Source: Paramacrobiotus metropolitanus (lineage: Eukaryota; Tardigrada; Eutardigrada; Parachela; Macrobiotidae). Taken from it: DNA of 64,000 nt. How positions within the stretch are numbered: position 1 is the first letter of the stretch; each line of letters begins with the position of its first letter. Where the stretch lies: NCBI RefSeq assembly GCF_019649055.1, contig NW_026570279.1, positions 62,001 to 126,000 on the forward strand. The letters run 5' to 3'. Made by a program: the position numbers and the translations under genes. The notes under the pieces were generated by a model that did no database searches, was not told the origin of the DNA, and saw only the letters and a program-made list of their open reading frames with translations. Shown piece after piece: positions 23,997 to 36,600 of this stretch.

Positions 23997-24475
23997 TCCA
24001 CCGCTTTTTTTGTTTTACCTTCACTCCCCGCAAACTTTGGCCACTAAACTGTTGCGATTTTCCGTGAAGAAATACTGTACGTATATACTCTGTACGTGTT
24101 TAGTACTTGAGAAGACAGGCCGGCAGACTGCTAGCTGGCTGCCGAAATACACCTTGACCGCTTGACGGGCAAGGTAGCGAACAGCGACAAGGTAATCTGA
24201 CATTATCTGTGTAACGACGAGTACTTATAGAGAGTATAAGCTTAATATGCCTGAAACAAAATATTTCAACTGCTCAAACAGCTAGAACAAAGAAAACCCA
24301 ATTACCGAGAAATTTAATTTTTAATTATTTAAAGACCCCCATTTAAATTTTATAATTTATTTGAATTTTACAAAAATGGACACCTTTGGCAGCAATGATG
24401 GATTAACTATTTTCAATGATGGACACTGTGTCCATTAATGGACACTATTTCAGTCTTTGAGCCGGGCTACAAATT

Positions 24476-26099
24476 CAGCACCCAGAGGTACAATTAGAGC
24501 GAAATGCGTGCCGTCGTGCTTTGAAATTTGAATCATTGGAACGACATTACATTTATCGCAATAACAAGATGCGCTCCGCAGTTAGATCGCAACTTACCGT
24601 ACTGCATGGATTTCAATTTAGCCACCATCCGCCAGGCGACTACGGTTAAACGTATTAAAATATTTGGTGGTCATTGGCAAACTCCCACGCCAAATTCTTG
24701 ATACGGTTTTAAAGAGTGCATCGTAGCGTGCCGTAGTATGAAGTCAGGCGCAACCCGTAATTTTAATTTCTGATCGGCGCCAGAATGGCAACCGCCGTAG
24801 ACGTTGTTTCGCACGTCACCGGTTACAGGAATTACGCAGTGCACCAAAATGGGAACTACGCATACGCTACGTATCACGTAAAGATTGGCCCATGGTAGGC
24901 GCATTGTAATACCGGGGACACTAACTGACCGCAGATTTTACCGAGCACACTTCTCTTTTTTATCATGCATGTGTCTGTCGCTTTGTAGACCTTGGCTTTC
25001 TGTTAATTTTCATGTGCCATCCGTATTTGCAGACAGCAGGGTTTGCAAACGAGCCCTAATTAAAAACTACAGTAGGAGCACGCGTTGCTATGGAGCAGCC
25101 ACGACTTCCCGGCTACTCGAAGGCTACTGACTTCCAACCGCCCTCAGGCGGCGTGGCGGCGCAGATCAGAAATTCTCGCTGTGTTAATTTATGCAAACTT
25201 TGTTGCCCGGCTTGCACTTGGTACTGTACTAGTGTCACATACATACTTGCATATGTTACATTCACTAAACCTTATGCTTTTTCGTATTCGTAAGCACTTT
25301 TTGATATCGCTGTCTGGTTCAATGAACTTATGTTGCCACACAATTTTTAAGAGCGTTTCAAAATGTAAAAATATGTTATTCAATTCACAGAGGTCATTTT
25401 TTAAAACTGAATTAAAATAATTAAACTAAATTGGTTTGGTACAGCACTCGTTGGATTATTAAATTCAGAACATTTGTTGAGTCAAAGCAAAAATTCAATA
25501 ACCACACTGTTGATTATGAGAACGCGTGTAAGCTTTTGTCAGCTTTAATGGAATTTGTTTCCACAGGCCGGATATGTACTGCGCGCGCAACCGACTTAAA
25601 AGCCACGTACTATACTCAAACCCTTTGCATACCTTATACATACAACAACAATTATACGCACTCTAAAAAGTTTTTAAAGTAAAAATCGTGTTAAACGCCA
25701 TTTACCCTAAAGCCATCCTGGGCTGTATAGTACCAGGCCATAACAGCCGCGATATTAACACAAATACCCCTTCCCTCGGTTTTCTCTTATTGATCTTTTG
25801 TTTTAGGTCTTTTTCTTTGCGGTCAACGCTCAGTACAGAACCATGCTCCGCACTGTGTGTTTTAATCGATTGCTTCCCACTCGAGCTCATTATCATCGCA
25901 GGGCCCATGGTAGAAATGATATAACCTTGTCGGAGAACGTTGAACTGAGACTGCTCGGTAGCAGCTGAGAAGAGACTGCTCGGTAGCAGCTGAGAAGAAA
26001 TTCTAAGGATGGAATTTTTTTGGCCCCGACCTGCTGCTACTGTAACGACGTACTGCGGCACAGCGTGCGCAGTAATAAGAAGTATGTACTTTTTACGCC
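24476..26099. other. No supported gene; tandem duplication near 25951
   Basis: One 111-codon plus-strand frame at 25085-25420 has a hydrophobic run but no start context or family motif. Near 25951-25997 the words GACTGCTCGGTAGCAGCTGA repeat twice in tandem with a 24-bp period. Nothing else recognised. Confidence 0.3.
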
Positions 26100-26870
26100 T
26101 GCAGCACAGTCGACGGCATAAAACCAACAGAGCCCACCTGCTCGTCCAGTCGAAACCGGAAGCGGGTATCTGGTTAAATGCTTTGCCGGCAGCGCATATC
26201 AAAAATCCGCTGGATCAAAATACTTTGCCGACAGCGCATATCAAATCTCTGCTGACGATACGCTCAAGATATCAGTTGGACTAAGGCTGGGCGCAGTCAT
26301 TGTGGAACCGCACGCGTGTGCCAAATGCCTCAAGCCAGTACACGTGTACGGCCTGTCATGCTCGTTCTCGGCCGGGAGTCATGCACCTTACGGTGGTTTG
26401 AGTAGCATTTTGTGCCGATCATTGCATTCGACGGGCATTCCAGTTAAATTCGAACCTTGTGGCACGTCCCCTACGTCCGATCGTCGCCTAGACGAATGCA
26501 CGACCTTTGCTTGGAAACGTGGTATGTGTCTGGCAAGGGACGCCACCTGCGTCGACACTGTCGCCCCATCCCATATCAAGTCCACTTCTTTAGCTGTCGA
26601 ATTCGCCGCTGCCCAGGCCGGAGACAATAAAACCAGACTCTACGCGTAACTCGAAGGCAGACACATTTGCTCCACTAGCCTTCGAAACGCTCGGGCCTTG
26701 GGGAAAATTCGGCATATGCTTTAGTAAAGGAAACCGGCAAATGGCTAGAGCAACACACCAGGGAACCAGGCTCACACAGATTGTTACGTCAGCGTCTGCG
26801 GATCGAAATACAACGAGACAACGCGGCTTCCGATCTGGGAACAATGATTGGAGCGGATTCAGAAAAATTT
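26100..26870 (+). mobile_element. Degenerate LINE (non-LTR retrotransposon) ORF2 C-terminal remnant
   Basis: Several frames must be followed to read it, so it is dead. In order: AGIWLNALPA (about 26164), DDTLKISVGLRLGA (about 26250), a cysteine motif in EPHACAKCLKPVHVYGLSC (26303-26360) followed by SAG, then WKRGMCLARDATCVDT (about 26515-26560), FAPLAFETLGPWG (about 26668) and LRQRLRIEIQRDNAASDLGT (about 26790-26848). This order is that of the region after the reverse transcriptase domain of an invertebrate LINE family (W-L-N-ALP, C-x-C-x-H-C, W-D-x-T-x-x-DT, ETLGP, QRGNA). The reverse transcriptase itself is missing, consistent with 5' truncation. It has no bearing on neighbouring genes. Confidence 0.75.
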
Positions 26871-26945
26871 TGCTGTAGTAATTCTGCTTTTGCTGCAAAT
26901 TTATTTATTCTAACTGGCTTATGCTAATACAAATATACTAGTAAA

Positions 26946-27080
26946 CGAATTTAAGGGATCTGGCCCGGCTCATGGTGCTTAATTCGTGTACATGCACGAA
27001 AGCTTTGGCTTTCGCGTCTCCGAAACACTTCTTGCTTCGTTTTATGACTTTCTGTAGATAGATGATTTGTATACGTGCAC
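26946..27080. repeat. Solo arm fragment of the 540-2203 foldback family
   Basis: AAGGGATCTGGCCCGG at 26951, then TTCGTGTACATGCACG and a region ending TTGTATACG parallel the arm at 629-751 (GGGATCTGGCCCGGTAC, TTGTATACG). It is diverged and lacks a partner arm. Confidence 0.6.
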
Positions 27081-27094
27081 AGGCGTAGAACAGT

Positions 27095-27890
27095 GATGTG
27101 CTACTAAATAAATTTAAGTAAATGCTATTTAATTAGTAAAAGCTTCCCTAAAATTACATGTTTAGTAAACAGTAAAGTTTTACAGGCGAAATTAGTAAAA
27201 ATAAGTAAATATTCAGAAACAATAGCAAATAGTAAGTAAATAGTAAGATTTATCGTTCGCTAACTAACTAAACGTTTTTTATTAATTTATTTACTAATAG
27301 AATTTAGCGAAAAACCAGATGAGTTGGAATCATTGATGCGTTGGCTCGCTGCTGTTCATTCATTCATTCATGTGTGAGGAGCAGACAACCCGTTTAACTG
27401 GACTTCAATGTCTGTTCTGTGGCAGTTGCATCATTATTTTAAGTAGGTGCCTTAACAGACGGTGGTATGCTTGTTCACATAAACGCAATATCCTGCCAAA
27501 CTGAAACTGCGGCTCCTTTACGTATACAGGAATTTAAAACACTGCAACGCAGCAGCAGCCTGTCAAGCGGATTATGCAGCACGGTTATACTGCTGGATTT
27601 TGCCTTTACAGGATATGGATTCGCATAAAGTTCAGTTATTCTGATAATGAAATCCACAACCGTATAAATCTCATAATAACACTGAGTTAAAAATCAAAAC
27701 AATTCTGTTAAGCATAATTAATAATAATAAATAATTGCATAATAAATAAGCATAATTAATAATTAAGCATAATAAATAATTGGTTCGGAAACATTGGAAT
27801 ACCAAGTAATAGTAAGTATTTGAAAAATTTTGGGGTCAGTAGTAAGTAATAGTAAGTAAAAGTGGTAACTGTTAGTGGTAACTGCTAGTT
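27095..27890. repeat. AGTAA-rich low-complexity tracts
   Basis: Runs of AGTAAGTAAATAGTAAG at about 27165-27260 and again at 27800-27885, plus a TAATAAATAAGCATAATTAA tract at 27715-27785. The two AGTAA blocks bracket about 500 bp of ordinary sequence. No coding function. Confidence 0.5.
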
Positions 27891-28696
27891 GTCCCCTTAA
27901 CTGAGATTTCGCCCTGAACTTCAGATGTGCTCAGCAAGAGCCAATACGTACATACCGGTATATATTTTTGCGCAGGTCAAAAGTCTCCACTGAGAGAATG
28001 TCTGAGTTAGGACATCAGCGATAACTCGGTTTAAACCAATAGAACCACCGATGAACCAAAGATGAGCCAACATATATCATATACCGCACCTTTCTATCGG
28101 CGCTCACCCGACTTTGGTTGGACCCAGTAAACCAAGTGAACCACGGTGACCACCATTGAACCACCGATGAACCAAATTATTTTATATACCGCACATCTCT
28201 CCCTGCGCTCACCCTACATTGGTTGAACCCAGTAAACCAAGTCAACGAAAGTGAACCACTATTGAACCAGTATACACAAAACCAAATACCGGATATCTGG
28301 ATCTCTGCAATCTTGCTGAATATGATTGTTGGCAGCTTTATGGCTGATGCTGATGTTGCGGATGCTGAGAGCTCTCTGGTTGCAGTACCATGGTTCAATA
28401 CCTTGTGATGTGCACTCAGAGTAGAGCACATCAAACTTATTGAGCACTTCGGTTAAACAACTATACAAATTAAAGGGCCTCAGTTGTTCTTAGACTTCGG
28501 TGGCTGTCAAACTTTTATGTGTAATGATGTTCTGACCGACGAAACTAGCAAGAGTTGCCAACTGCCAAGTACGTGCTGTGCAACTTAGTACCACAGCAAA
28601 CAATCGTGTCAGGTAGTACGAAAAAATTTAAACAGGCGGAGCGTTTAGTTAGGCAGTTGTTTTTTAAAAATTTGTTTGCGCAATTTAATCTTCTGA

Positions 28697-29050
28697 CCAC
28701 TACTACACGCTGGGCATGAGCATGTCGTTAACGGTTGTTGCTACCGGCGACAACGCACAGAGTTTGTGCGTGAAGTCTGGACCCGACCGTGGATCGAGAC
28801 CGTGTGCTATGTCTATGAGAAAAACAAATGGTGATAACTTTTCTCTGTCATCCTTAATATTAGGTCATTTGGTATCGAAAATCTTATTAATTTTTCTTAT
28901 TGTTTTGAATTGTAGGTTGAATGGTCTGATTTCGAAAGGTGCAAGACACAAGTCACACATCTGACGGATAAGGAGTTCTGTTACCCCTTGCTCGGGCGCA
29001 TCGAGCTCATTAATTTCATCCCCCTCGTAGAGTGTGGTGATAAATCATAA
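28697..29050 (+). CDS. Two unassigned open segments inside the composite element
   Basis: Segment one (about 28697-28831) reads LLHAGHEHVVNG then RRQRTEFVREVWTRPWIETV and ends at TGG-TGA. Segment two (28916-29050), after an acceptor-like TTGTAG, reads VEWSDFERCKTQ, then HLTDKEFCYPLLGRIELINF and stops at TAA after ECGDKS. Composition looks protein-like rather than random, and the VWTRPWI run recalls the N-terminal part of PIF/Harbinger transposases, but the rest does not fit. The phase between the two only agrees if a GTCTAT donor near 28809 is used. No start methionine or upstream exon is clear. Function unknown. Confidence 0.25.
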
Positions 29051-30466
29051 CAAGTATTGTAGAGTTGTAGGTATTTGTGCCAACCTGAGTATGCTACTTT
29101 AATTACGGGCATATTCGAAATACATATGTTGTACATCTTCTCGATGCTTCGGTTAACGATAGCAGGTTTTGGAAAACATAAAAAAATGATTTGACTATTG
29201 ATGGTCACCTTCACTCAGGCCGCAATAGCTGCTTAATTACCTACAAAATAAGCTACATAGAAATTCTCAACGACTGACAACGAACCGGAAATTTTGCCGT
29301 ATAAACCAACGATTCGTTGCTCCTAAAATGGAGCGTTCGATTCCAAAAGTGTTCGGTTCGCTCAGAATGCCGTAGTACAAACTAAGTAAGGATGCAAAAA
29401 GTCTGGTGCTACGGGTTCAGAGGGCGATTAACGAACAATAGTGCGCAATGGCTTTAAAATTAGAATGGCACATTGTATTTTCGCTATTCAGTTTACGCAA
29501 GTGACCGGTCGATTCACTAACCGGTGGAACATGGGCGATTCACGAACCTTTCCCGTACACCATTATTGTATAGAAGTGCACGTGTTTCACTTAATACGGT
29601 AATCATTCATTTATAAAAATTCATTTACAGCAATTTACTTATGAATAGCATCTCCATTCTTCCGGTAGCATCTCCACTGAGAATAAATTTTTTCCGTAAC
29701 TTCGCAGCCAGGTGCCACCGTAGTACCTAGCCAGCTGCCGTTCCTGACTTCCAGTCACTCCCGAACATAATTATGTCAAACGTGGGCTCGATTCTAGCTT
29801 GCGGAACTGCAAGAACTTGCCCTTTTCTTATGAAGAACCGAACACATAATGCTCACAAGCATTAAAAAGTATAAAATTTTCCAAATATACCAAAAAATTT
29901 TCCAATAGCCTGGTAAGATATCTTCATCAGATTATGCTGAATAAGTTGGCTACTGCAGGGAAAATATTAATAAGAATAATAAAATGATAATAACGATGGA
30001 TCGCTTGGCAATGAATACCTTTTGTTGAAACACAAGGTCTTCCATTGTTTAAGCGAACTTGCAGTGTAGAAATTGTACACAGCTAATTTTTATGTATAAC
30101 ACCACTGATTAGTGGTTAAAATTAAAAGTTTCGTGAATCGTTCCTACGGGTTAGTGAATCGCCCGGTGAATTACAATAGCAACGGATCTAACGTTGCACA
30201 ACCCGGATCCAGCAATGGATCCGGGTTAGTGAATCGCCCATGATAACGGTGCGACGTTTCCTGTCATTTTCATGCAGTGTTTCCGCCCGAGCAACCTAAA
30301 TGACAGAATTAATAAACTGCTCAAAACAGAGCCCTCAAACAGGACAGTGTAACGTACTCCCGCGTACGGCGTTCCCTACGGCACGACTGAGCGTAAGCGT
30401 TGCAAACCATGGTACTGCACCGAAGTGCAGCAGGTAACCCTGCCGAAATTTGCAACGTTAACGGCA

Positions 30467-30550
30467 GTAACCGTATAAATGGGAATCTGCTTACTACGCC
30501 GGCAAATAGTATTTGCCGGCGCAGTTAGCAGATTCCCCTTATACGGTTAC
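30467..30550. repeat. 84-bp palindrome
   Basis: GTAACCGTATAAATGGGAATCTGC at the left and GCAGATTCCCCTTATACGGTTAC at the right are inverted copies, and the centre CGCCGGCAAATAGTATTTGCCGGCG pairs perfectly. A minimal MITE or hairpin. Confidence 0.75.
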
Positions 30551-30654
30551 TTATATTAAGCAGATACCCATCTATACGGATATATATACGTATAATGTCT
30601 GCCCACTTCATCCCGATTGGTTCAATAGAGGTTCACCTGGTTTACTGGGTTCAA

Positions 30655-32105
30655 GCAAAGGGCAGGGGATAAAAGGTGGCAGTGGCACCTGCCACTGGCA
30701 ACTGCCACCGGCAGTGGCACTTGCCACTACGCGTTCTGGAAAGCAATAAAACGTGGTAACTTTTAAAAATTCAGAATCAGCTTGAGACAATTTTCCCATC
30801 CAACGATAAGTTCTAGGGAGAGCATTTTCGTGTTTTGGCAGATGGACTCTGTAGAACTTGTCTATGGACGCACACCCCAGCTGAGTCTTGTATCCGCGCC
30901 TTCCAATGCAGTAGTAAATGAGTGCTGCAACGCTGTTTAGCAGACGAAGCTGTCACAGATTACAATCCAAGTGCGGTAATGTGAAGTACTGTAAAAGCGT
31001 TCCATTCCTGCATTCAACTAATAGCTGGCGATCTCCAGAAATCGCTTGATTTTGAATAACACAATGCCATGACACATACCGACTATTCTGTCACTCATGA
31101 TAAGCGTGGCGTATAACAAGCGTGTTGGACGAAGGTCCAGTATGTGTCATAAAAACAACGAAAATTCAAAATTCGTTGTGTATCGTTCAGGTTTTCGTTT
31201 CAGTTGTGAGTATTCGTACTGCAAAAAACTAGTGTGGCAAAAGACTTTAAAGCTGGGGGGGCCTACAGGCCCGCGGCCGTAGGGCTGAGTCTGACTCTGA
31301 CTATTTAAAGCCAGAGACAGACTATCAAAATTCGGGTCTTGCTCATTTTTTATCGTTGTGTTAGAGTCTTCTTAATTTTAGATTTCTTAGTTTCTTGGAT
31401 TTCTTGGGCTTTTTAAAAATGAACAAATCACCCTAAGAATTCTAAGGAACGCAAAAAGCGCAAGAATATTTTAAAAAAATAAGTCTTAAAAGGCTAAAAA
31501 AATGTTTTGTCTGTACAAGTCACACTGCAATGCCACGGGGGACGCAATGCAAGCCGAATTGCAGGCGCCTTTGTCCACTGACGGATGTGGCGAATGTGAC
31601 GGTGGCCGCATTCATGTGCCAAACACCGGATTAAAGTCCTCAAAGGCTTCAATTGCGCCCAACAAACTTGTAAGACAACGAAAAGGTAAAAAACCTGCAC
31701 TTGATTCTGGCAAACAAATAGCGCTTCTGGTTGTAATTTTTTTTGTATCTGTGCTGTAGATACTACAGATGTAAATCCGTGTGCAGTATTTTTTATTCTG
31801 TTTGTTTTCGTGTTCATCTTTTTTGGACAAACCGTGAGCGAACAATCGGTACGCATTCGGTTCGGTATCAGTCGTACTTAGTCGCGCTAAGAATGTTTTT
31901 TTATAATCAGGGTTCATCGTACTTGAGGCGGTCCATGCATATGCACGCCTTCAAGAGTTTAAGGTTTTTTGAGTTGTTAATAACGAGAAACGTGGTGCCT
32001 TCCTGCAGTATTTTGATTCTGAATTTTTAAAAGTTGCCACGTTTTATCGCTTGCCAGAACGCGTAGTGGCAAGTGCAGGTGCCACTGCCACCATTTATCC
32101 CCGGC
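30655..32105. mobile_element. Inner inverted-repeat unit with GGCAGTGGCACCTGCC arms
   Basis: The left arm (about 30655-30780) contains GGCAGTGGCACCTGCCACTG and CTGGAAAGCAATAAAACGTGG; the right arm (about 32016-32105) contains the same words inverted (CCACGTTTTATCGCTTGCCAG and GGTGCCACTGCC). Similar arms occur at 44300-44430 and 47700-47830, so these define a repeat family. The 1.2 kb between the arms holds no recognised gene; near 31250-31290 there is a GC-rich hairpin-like GGGGGGGCCTACAGGCCCGCGGCC run. Confidence 0.5.
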
Positions 32106-32689
32106 CCAAGCAAAGTGGGGTGAGCGCAGGAAGAGATGTGCGGTGCATGAAATATTTTGGTTCTTCGGTGATTCACTGGTGGTTTAGTGGTGGTTCACCG
32201 TGGTTCTCTTGGTTTACTGGGTTCAACCAAAGTGGGGTAAGCGCAGGAAGAGATGTGCGGTACATAAAATATTTTGGTTCATCAGTGGTTAACTTGTGGT
32301 TTACTGGTGGTTCAATTGGTTTACTGGGTTCAACCAAAGTGGGGTGAGCGCAGGAAGAGATGTGCGGTACACGAAATATTTTGGTTCATCGGTGGTTCAC
32401 TGGTGGTTCAATGGAGGTTCACCGGTGGTTCAGTTGGTTTACTTGGTTTATACAAAGAGGTTTTAGACATCGGAGAGGCGCGCGGCGTTTCGATTGTGTT
32501 AGACCATTGGTTTGACGTGCTCTGGTGCTTCTGGTGCAGCGAGTTGGGTTCGGGCCACTGTCACGTGAGTGGTTAAAGGGGAGCTTGCCGTCTTTGCTTG
32601 GTTTACTTTGTTTAAACCAAGTAAACCAGTCATGGACTAAGTACTGGTTTAAACACATTGAACCCTTAATGTCCTAACTTAGACATTCT

Positions 32690-33675
32690 AGTGAATATGT
32701 AATTAAGACATATGTAATATATTTCAGTTGCATTTCCTTGTAAGTTAAGACGGAGAAAATTGTAACATTTCACCGCTAAATACTTTGCGGCCATCTTTCA
32801 AGATCTGGTTTAAAAAACTGGTTTAGCAAAAGAACATCGAATTGCCGTTCTCTGGTGTATGCCTAGCGCAAAGGTGCAAGTAACCTGAAACAGGTATCTT
32901 CTGCGGGCGACCAGTTGACATGGCCTGCATTAGCCAGTTTTAATGTTTATACGGAAAACTGGCTACACAAATGAAGCTGAATTCTGCCAAATAAATTGAA
33001 GAAAAAAACCTTTTTCATTGCGGTATTCTGAGGCGCAGAATTCAACTGTCGACCAAAGTGATTGGTTTATTACGCCTCGGGTTTTGCTTCCATGCCGTTC
33101 GTAAAATAAACTTGTCAAATTGAAATATTTTAGTTGATTGCGATGGGTGGGCTGTGCAGTGCGTGGGATGGATGATGCCAGCCAGTTGGTCTATACAACA
33201 GGATACACTGATGGAGAGGAACGACTGCTTCAAACAAACTGTCACATCCCACAACAGTTCCCATATGTCGATCTGCAGCAAACACGCAACTCCAAGTGAA
33301 CGCTGCAATCCAAGCAGCCGGCACAGCACACTTAATTTTCCTTCTGCTATTAGGTAGCATGCACATCATTCCTTGCTTGTGTATTCTTAGCCTCAAGATT
33401 TCTTTCAGACGGTCAGACCACAGCAAACTTAGTTAATTTTCATGTCTGCCATTTTTATGGCGTTTGCAGTGCATAGCGTAGGCTGATGTATTCCGGCCTG
33501 AGAGGAATCGTAATACGGATATTCACTTATTCAGTGGTATAACCTCCACAATACACTCCTATGAACCGACATCGCCAAGTTAGTCCGCTCTGGGCAGGTT
33601 TTCACTACTCCTTCGAGAGAATCTGGTACACCTTTTTTCGCAGTTCGGTTGCCACATCGGTAATTGTCATAGGAT
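32690..33675. other. 5' flank of the GnRH/AKH-type receptor, no gene seen
   Basis: Upstream region of the receptor gene. A minus-strand open frame of about 95 codons at 33042-33426 has no recognisable motif. No promoter element can be picked out with confidence. Confidence 0.3.
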
Positions 33676-36600
33676 ATGGACCCTACAGAAGAAGACGCCG
33701 CCTTTTATGCTCGTTTGAACTGCACAACAAACAGCTCGGCGGATGTGCTGATGTTTGTGAATCAGAGTGATCCCGGCTACCTGGCCCAGAGATATAACTA
33801 CATCAGCATTCTGCTCATCTTGGCCGGTTTCGGTGTGGTGCTTAATGCCAGCATGATTGCGCTCCTACTGAAGGGTGCCTTGTATCGTCATTCGACCCTG
33901 AGCATACTGGTAGGTAGACTTCATCAGCATTCCTGGGAACTTTCGAGAAAAAGAACAGCATGGGTAATTTACGAAAAAATCAGGATGTGTACCGCTTTCC
34001 AGGTTTGGTTTTTTCACTGCCATTCCTGTTAATACTGGCCTTATTCTGAACTGCCAACAGGCGCGTATGGTCGTTTCAAGATAATAATAACGCAAACGAG
34101 CTTTTTTCTTTCTGCATGTATGTGCTCCTGCGGAAACATGTTTCTAGAATGTGACTGAAATTTAGCTGAAAACTGTATGCTGAAAATTTAAAAAGCAAGA
34201 AAACCGATTTTTTCAAAAATCAAAAAAATGCGGTTTTGATTTGGAAAAATTTTCCAGAACTGTCTCATTTTCCTTTTCGATTTTCGTTACGAGAAGTAGC
34301 AATAAAGCAAAAGAAAGCAAAGAAAGAATTTTTTAATGCGTTGTTCGGAAACATACTGATACGGAATCAGTCTATCTGCCTTAGTGATGCACAGCAATAC
34401 ACGCAGCGTTAATCGAACGTGATGTGAGGCGAGTGTTAACGAGCGTACATTAAGCCCTTTAACCACGGTGTAATCGTGCGTATCAGCGTATACAATAATT
34501 ATACAGATACGTAAGCGCGTGCATTTGCCGTATCGGCTATGAGGAGAGGACGCGGTAGAACATAATATGTAACATCTGCACATGAGCACTTCGATGTCAC
34601 ATGAACATAATGACATTGATAATTTAGAAATGAGGCGGCGTCTCGGTAATCGTCGACATGTCACGGGATACAGTTAATGGGCTTTCTTGAATGCAGGGAA
34701 TGAGTTTTGTTGTAATTATCAGTTAGGTATTTGCATCATGCGTAAATGTTTCAGTTAATGACATCGTTGTATTGCATAACAATGCAGGTTTTAATACAAG
34801 TATCATCAAGAAGTATGTTCAAGATATCTGTGGTTTCTTCAAATGGTTCATTTTAAATCTAGGTCATACTAGTGTTTAGGTTTAACAGTATCGTCTACCA
34901 TTCGCCCCGCTTCTGTATTGGGGTCTTTGCTCGAAAAATTAAGTGTACTAGCTCGCTAACCGACTAACGATATTAAATATTATTTGTACTGCTTTGCAGT
35001 GGCGTAATTTTGTTTGTTTTTTTTTGCAGTCAATGCAGCTGTTTGCGGCTAATCTGTTGGTGTCGGTGTTTTGTCTGCTGGCTGACGGGATTTGGAACAT
35101 CACCATGCAGTGGTTCGGCGGGGATTTTCTTTGCAGAATCATCAAGTTTTGCCAGATGTTCAGGTGCGTTCTTCAACTACATATCTCACCAGTACACTGC
35201 ACGTTTCCGCAGACCGCACCCTCATCGAGCAACTTAGCTGTGTGTTGATCTGGACTTCCGTATCGTGCCGCACGATACGGAATTCAAAATCAACAGATAG
35301 TTTGTGCAATGCAGCTGGCAGGACCCGGACGTAATGATCCGGCGCGCGACGAGCGGAGTAATTGACTGTGTGCACGCACGCCGATGGTCCGCTACAGCTC
35401 AGCTGGAAAACACGCGGGCCTTTTGACGGCACGGCGAGAATCTGCTATTTGAACTTCTACACACGGCATAATTAGGGTCGGCTGGGACTTTGCATGCCAC
35501 TGTACACGCTGGTCTACGCTGCAAGCGTTGACAAAGCTAATCGGCCAGATAAATTCTTCGCATGAGACCCCAGCGCTAAATGCCCGCATTCATTATTACA
35601 GCCAGCTTCTAATTTCAGTTAGTGGTACCGACGAAATCGAGATCACATCCCAGCGGAAAACGCGTCTCTTAATTTGGAAATCACAAAAACAATTTAAAAC
35701 ATTTCAGAAAAAATTAGGGATAAAAAATACACCAACGATAGCTGGTGTGTCCAGTTCAAAATACGCTTCTACTGCAGCTGATATTTGAAAAGCCAACAAT
35801 GCTTCACGACGTGAAGTGTTGTTGTCTTTTCCATATTTTACCGTACAGTGGAACCTCCCGACCCTGAACACTCTCGGTACGGGGTTTCTTGTTCAAGGTT
35901 CGGGGGTGTTCAGGGTTCAGAAGTGCTGCCCCTGGGGGCACCGACGCCCCTGGGGGGCGCATAAAATTCCAGACGGAGTAATATGCATTATATAAGTGCG
36001 TACAATAATAAACAAAAGGATATATACCGTTCTTACATATATTTCCCGGCGGAAGTTAATAGTTAAGTTGATTTTACGTTATTCTTATGCTATTTTTTTC
36101 CGTCGTTATGTCTAATATTCAAATTCATTTACTGAAACTAAGGCTACTAATCGGTAAAGTATGAACTAAACGTTATTCTCGGCTATATAATTGGCTTGCG
36201 ATGAAATCCGTGATCACATTCAACACTTCCCGGATGCTTTCGCTGCTTCGCACACAACGCAAAGCAGCTCTCTGTTCACGGTTGGAGGTCCATTTTACTA
36301 AGTAAACGTGTCACGGTACGCAGCCAAGTGTTCAAGGTTCAGGATTCAGAGGTGTTCAGGGTTCAGAGGTCCCCCCAATGTTATAGCTTACGAGAGCTGC
36401 GCGTACGAAAAATATTGTTCAAGGTTCGGGGTTGTTCAGGGTTCAGAGGTGTTCAAGATGGGAGGTTCCACTGTATATCATCTGCTACAGTACACTGATT
36501 TACGTATAATAACGATGTTTCAGTTTATACGCCACCAACCTAATCCTCACCGGGATGAGCATTGAGACCTGCATTACTGTGACCTTTCCGCTGAGTAAAT

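Larger units (their letters stand above)
23030..24475. mobile_element. About 1.44-kb inverted-repeat element next to the orphan GPCR
   Basis: Left end region has GCCGGGC...GACTGAAATAGTG followed by AATGATGGAC; the right end, on the minus strand, has GCCCGGCTCAAAGACTGAAATAGTG followed by TCCATCATTG. Between them lie GGACATTTCG-type words in both orientations (23360-23395 and 23625-23660), an AT-rich minisatellite and a palindrome listed separately. No transposase seen. Probably a composite of foldback insertions. Confidence 0.5.
27994..32689. mobile_element. 4.7-kb composite inverted-repeat element
   Basis: Its ends are 21-bp inverted repeats with one mismatch: AGAATGTCTGAGTTAGGACA at 27994 and, on the minus strand from 32689, AGAATGTCTAAGTTAGGACA. 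Inside each end are subterminal arrays built on GAACCACCGATGAACCAAA and GGTTGAACCCAGTAAACCAA, in opposite orientations: about two units at 28030-28265 and three units with 107-117 bp spacing at 32109-32450. A further inverted pair (30655-30780 with 32016-32105) forms an inner element. Whether this is one mobile unit or nested insertions cannot be settled from one copy. No transposase was identified. Confidence 0.55.

Noticed and set aside
25085-25420. 111-codon plus-strand hydrophobic frame as the last exon of the orphan GPCR
   Set aside because: It lacks NPxxY or any TM7-like end and has no acceptor in the required phase.
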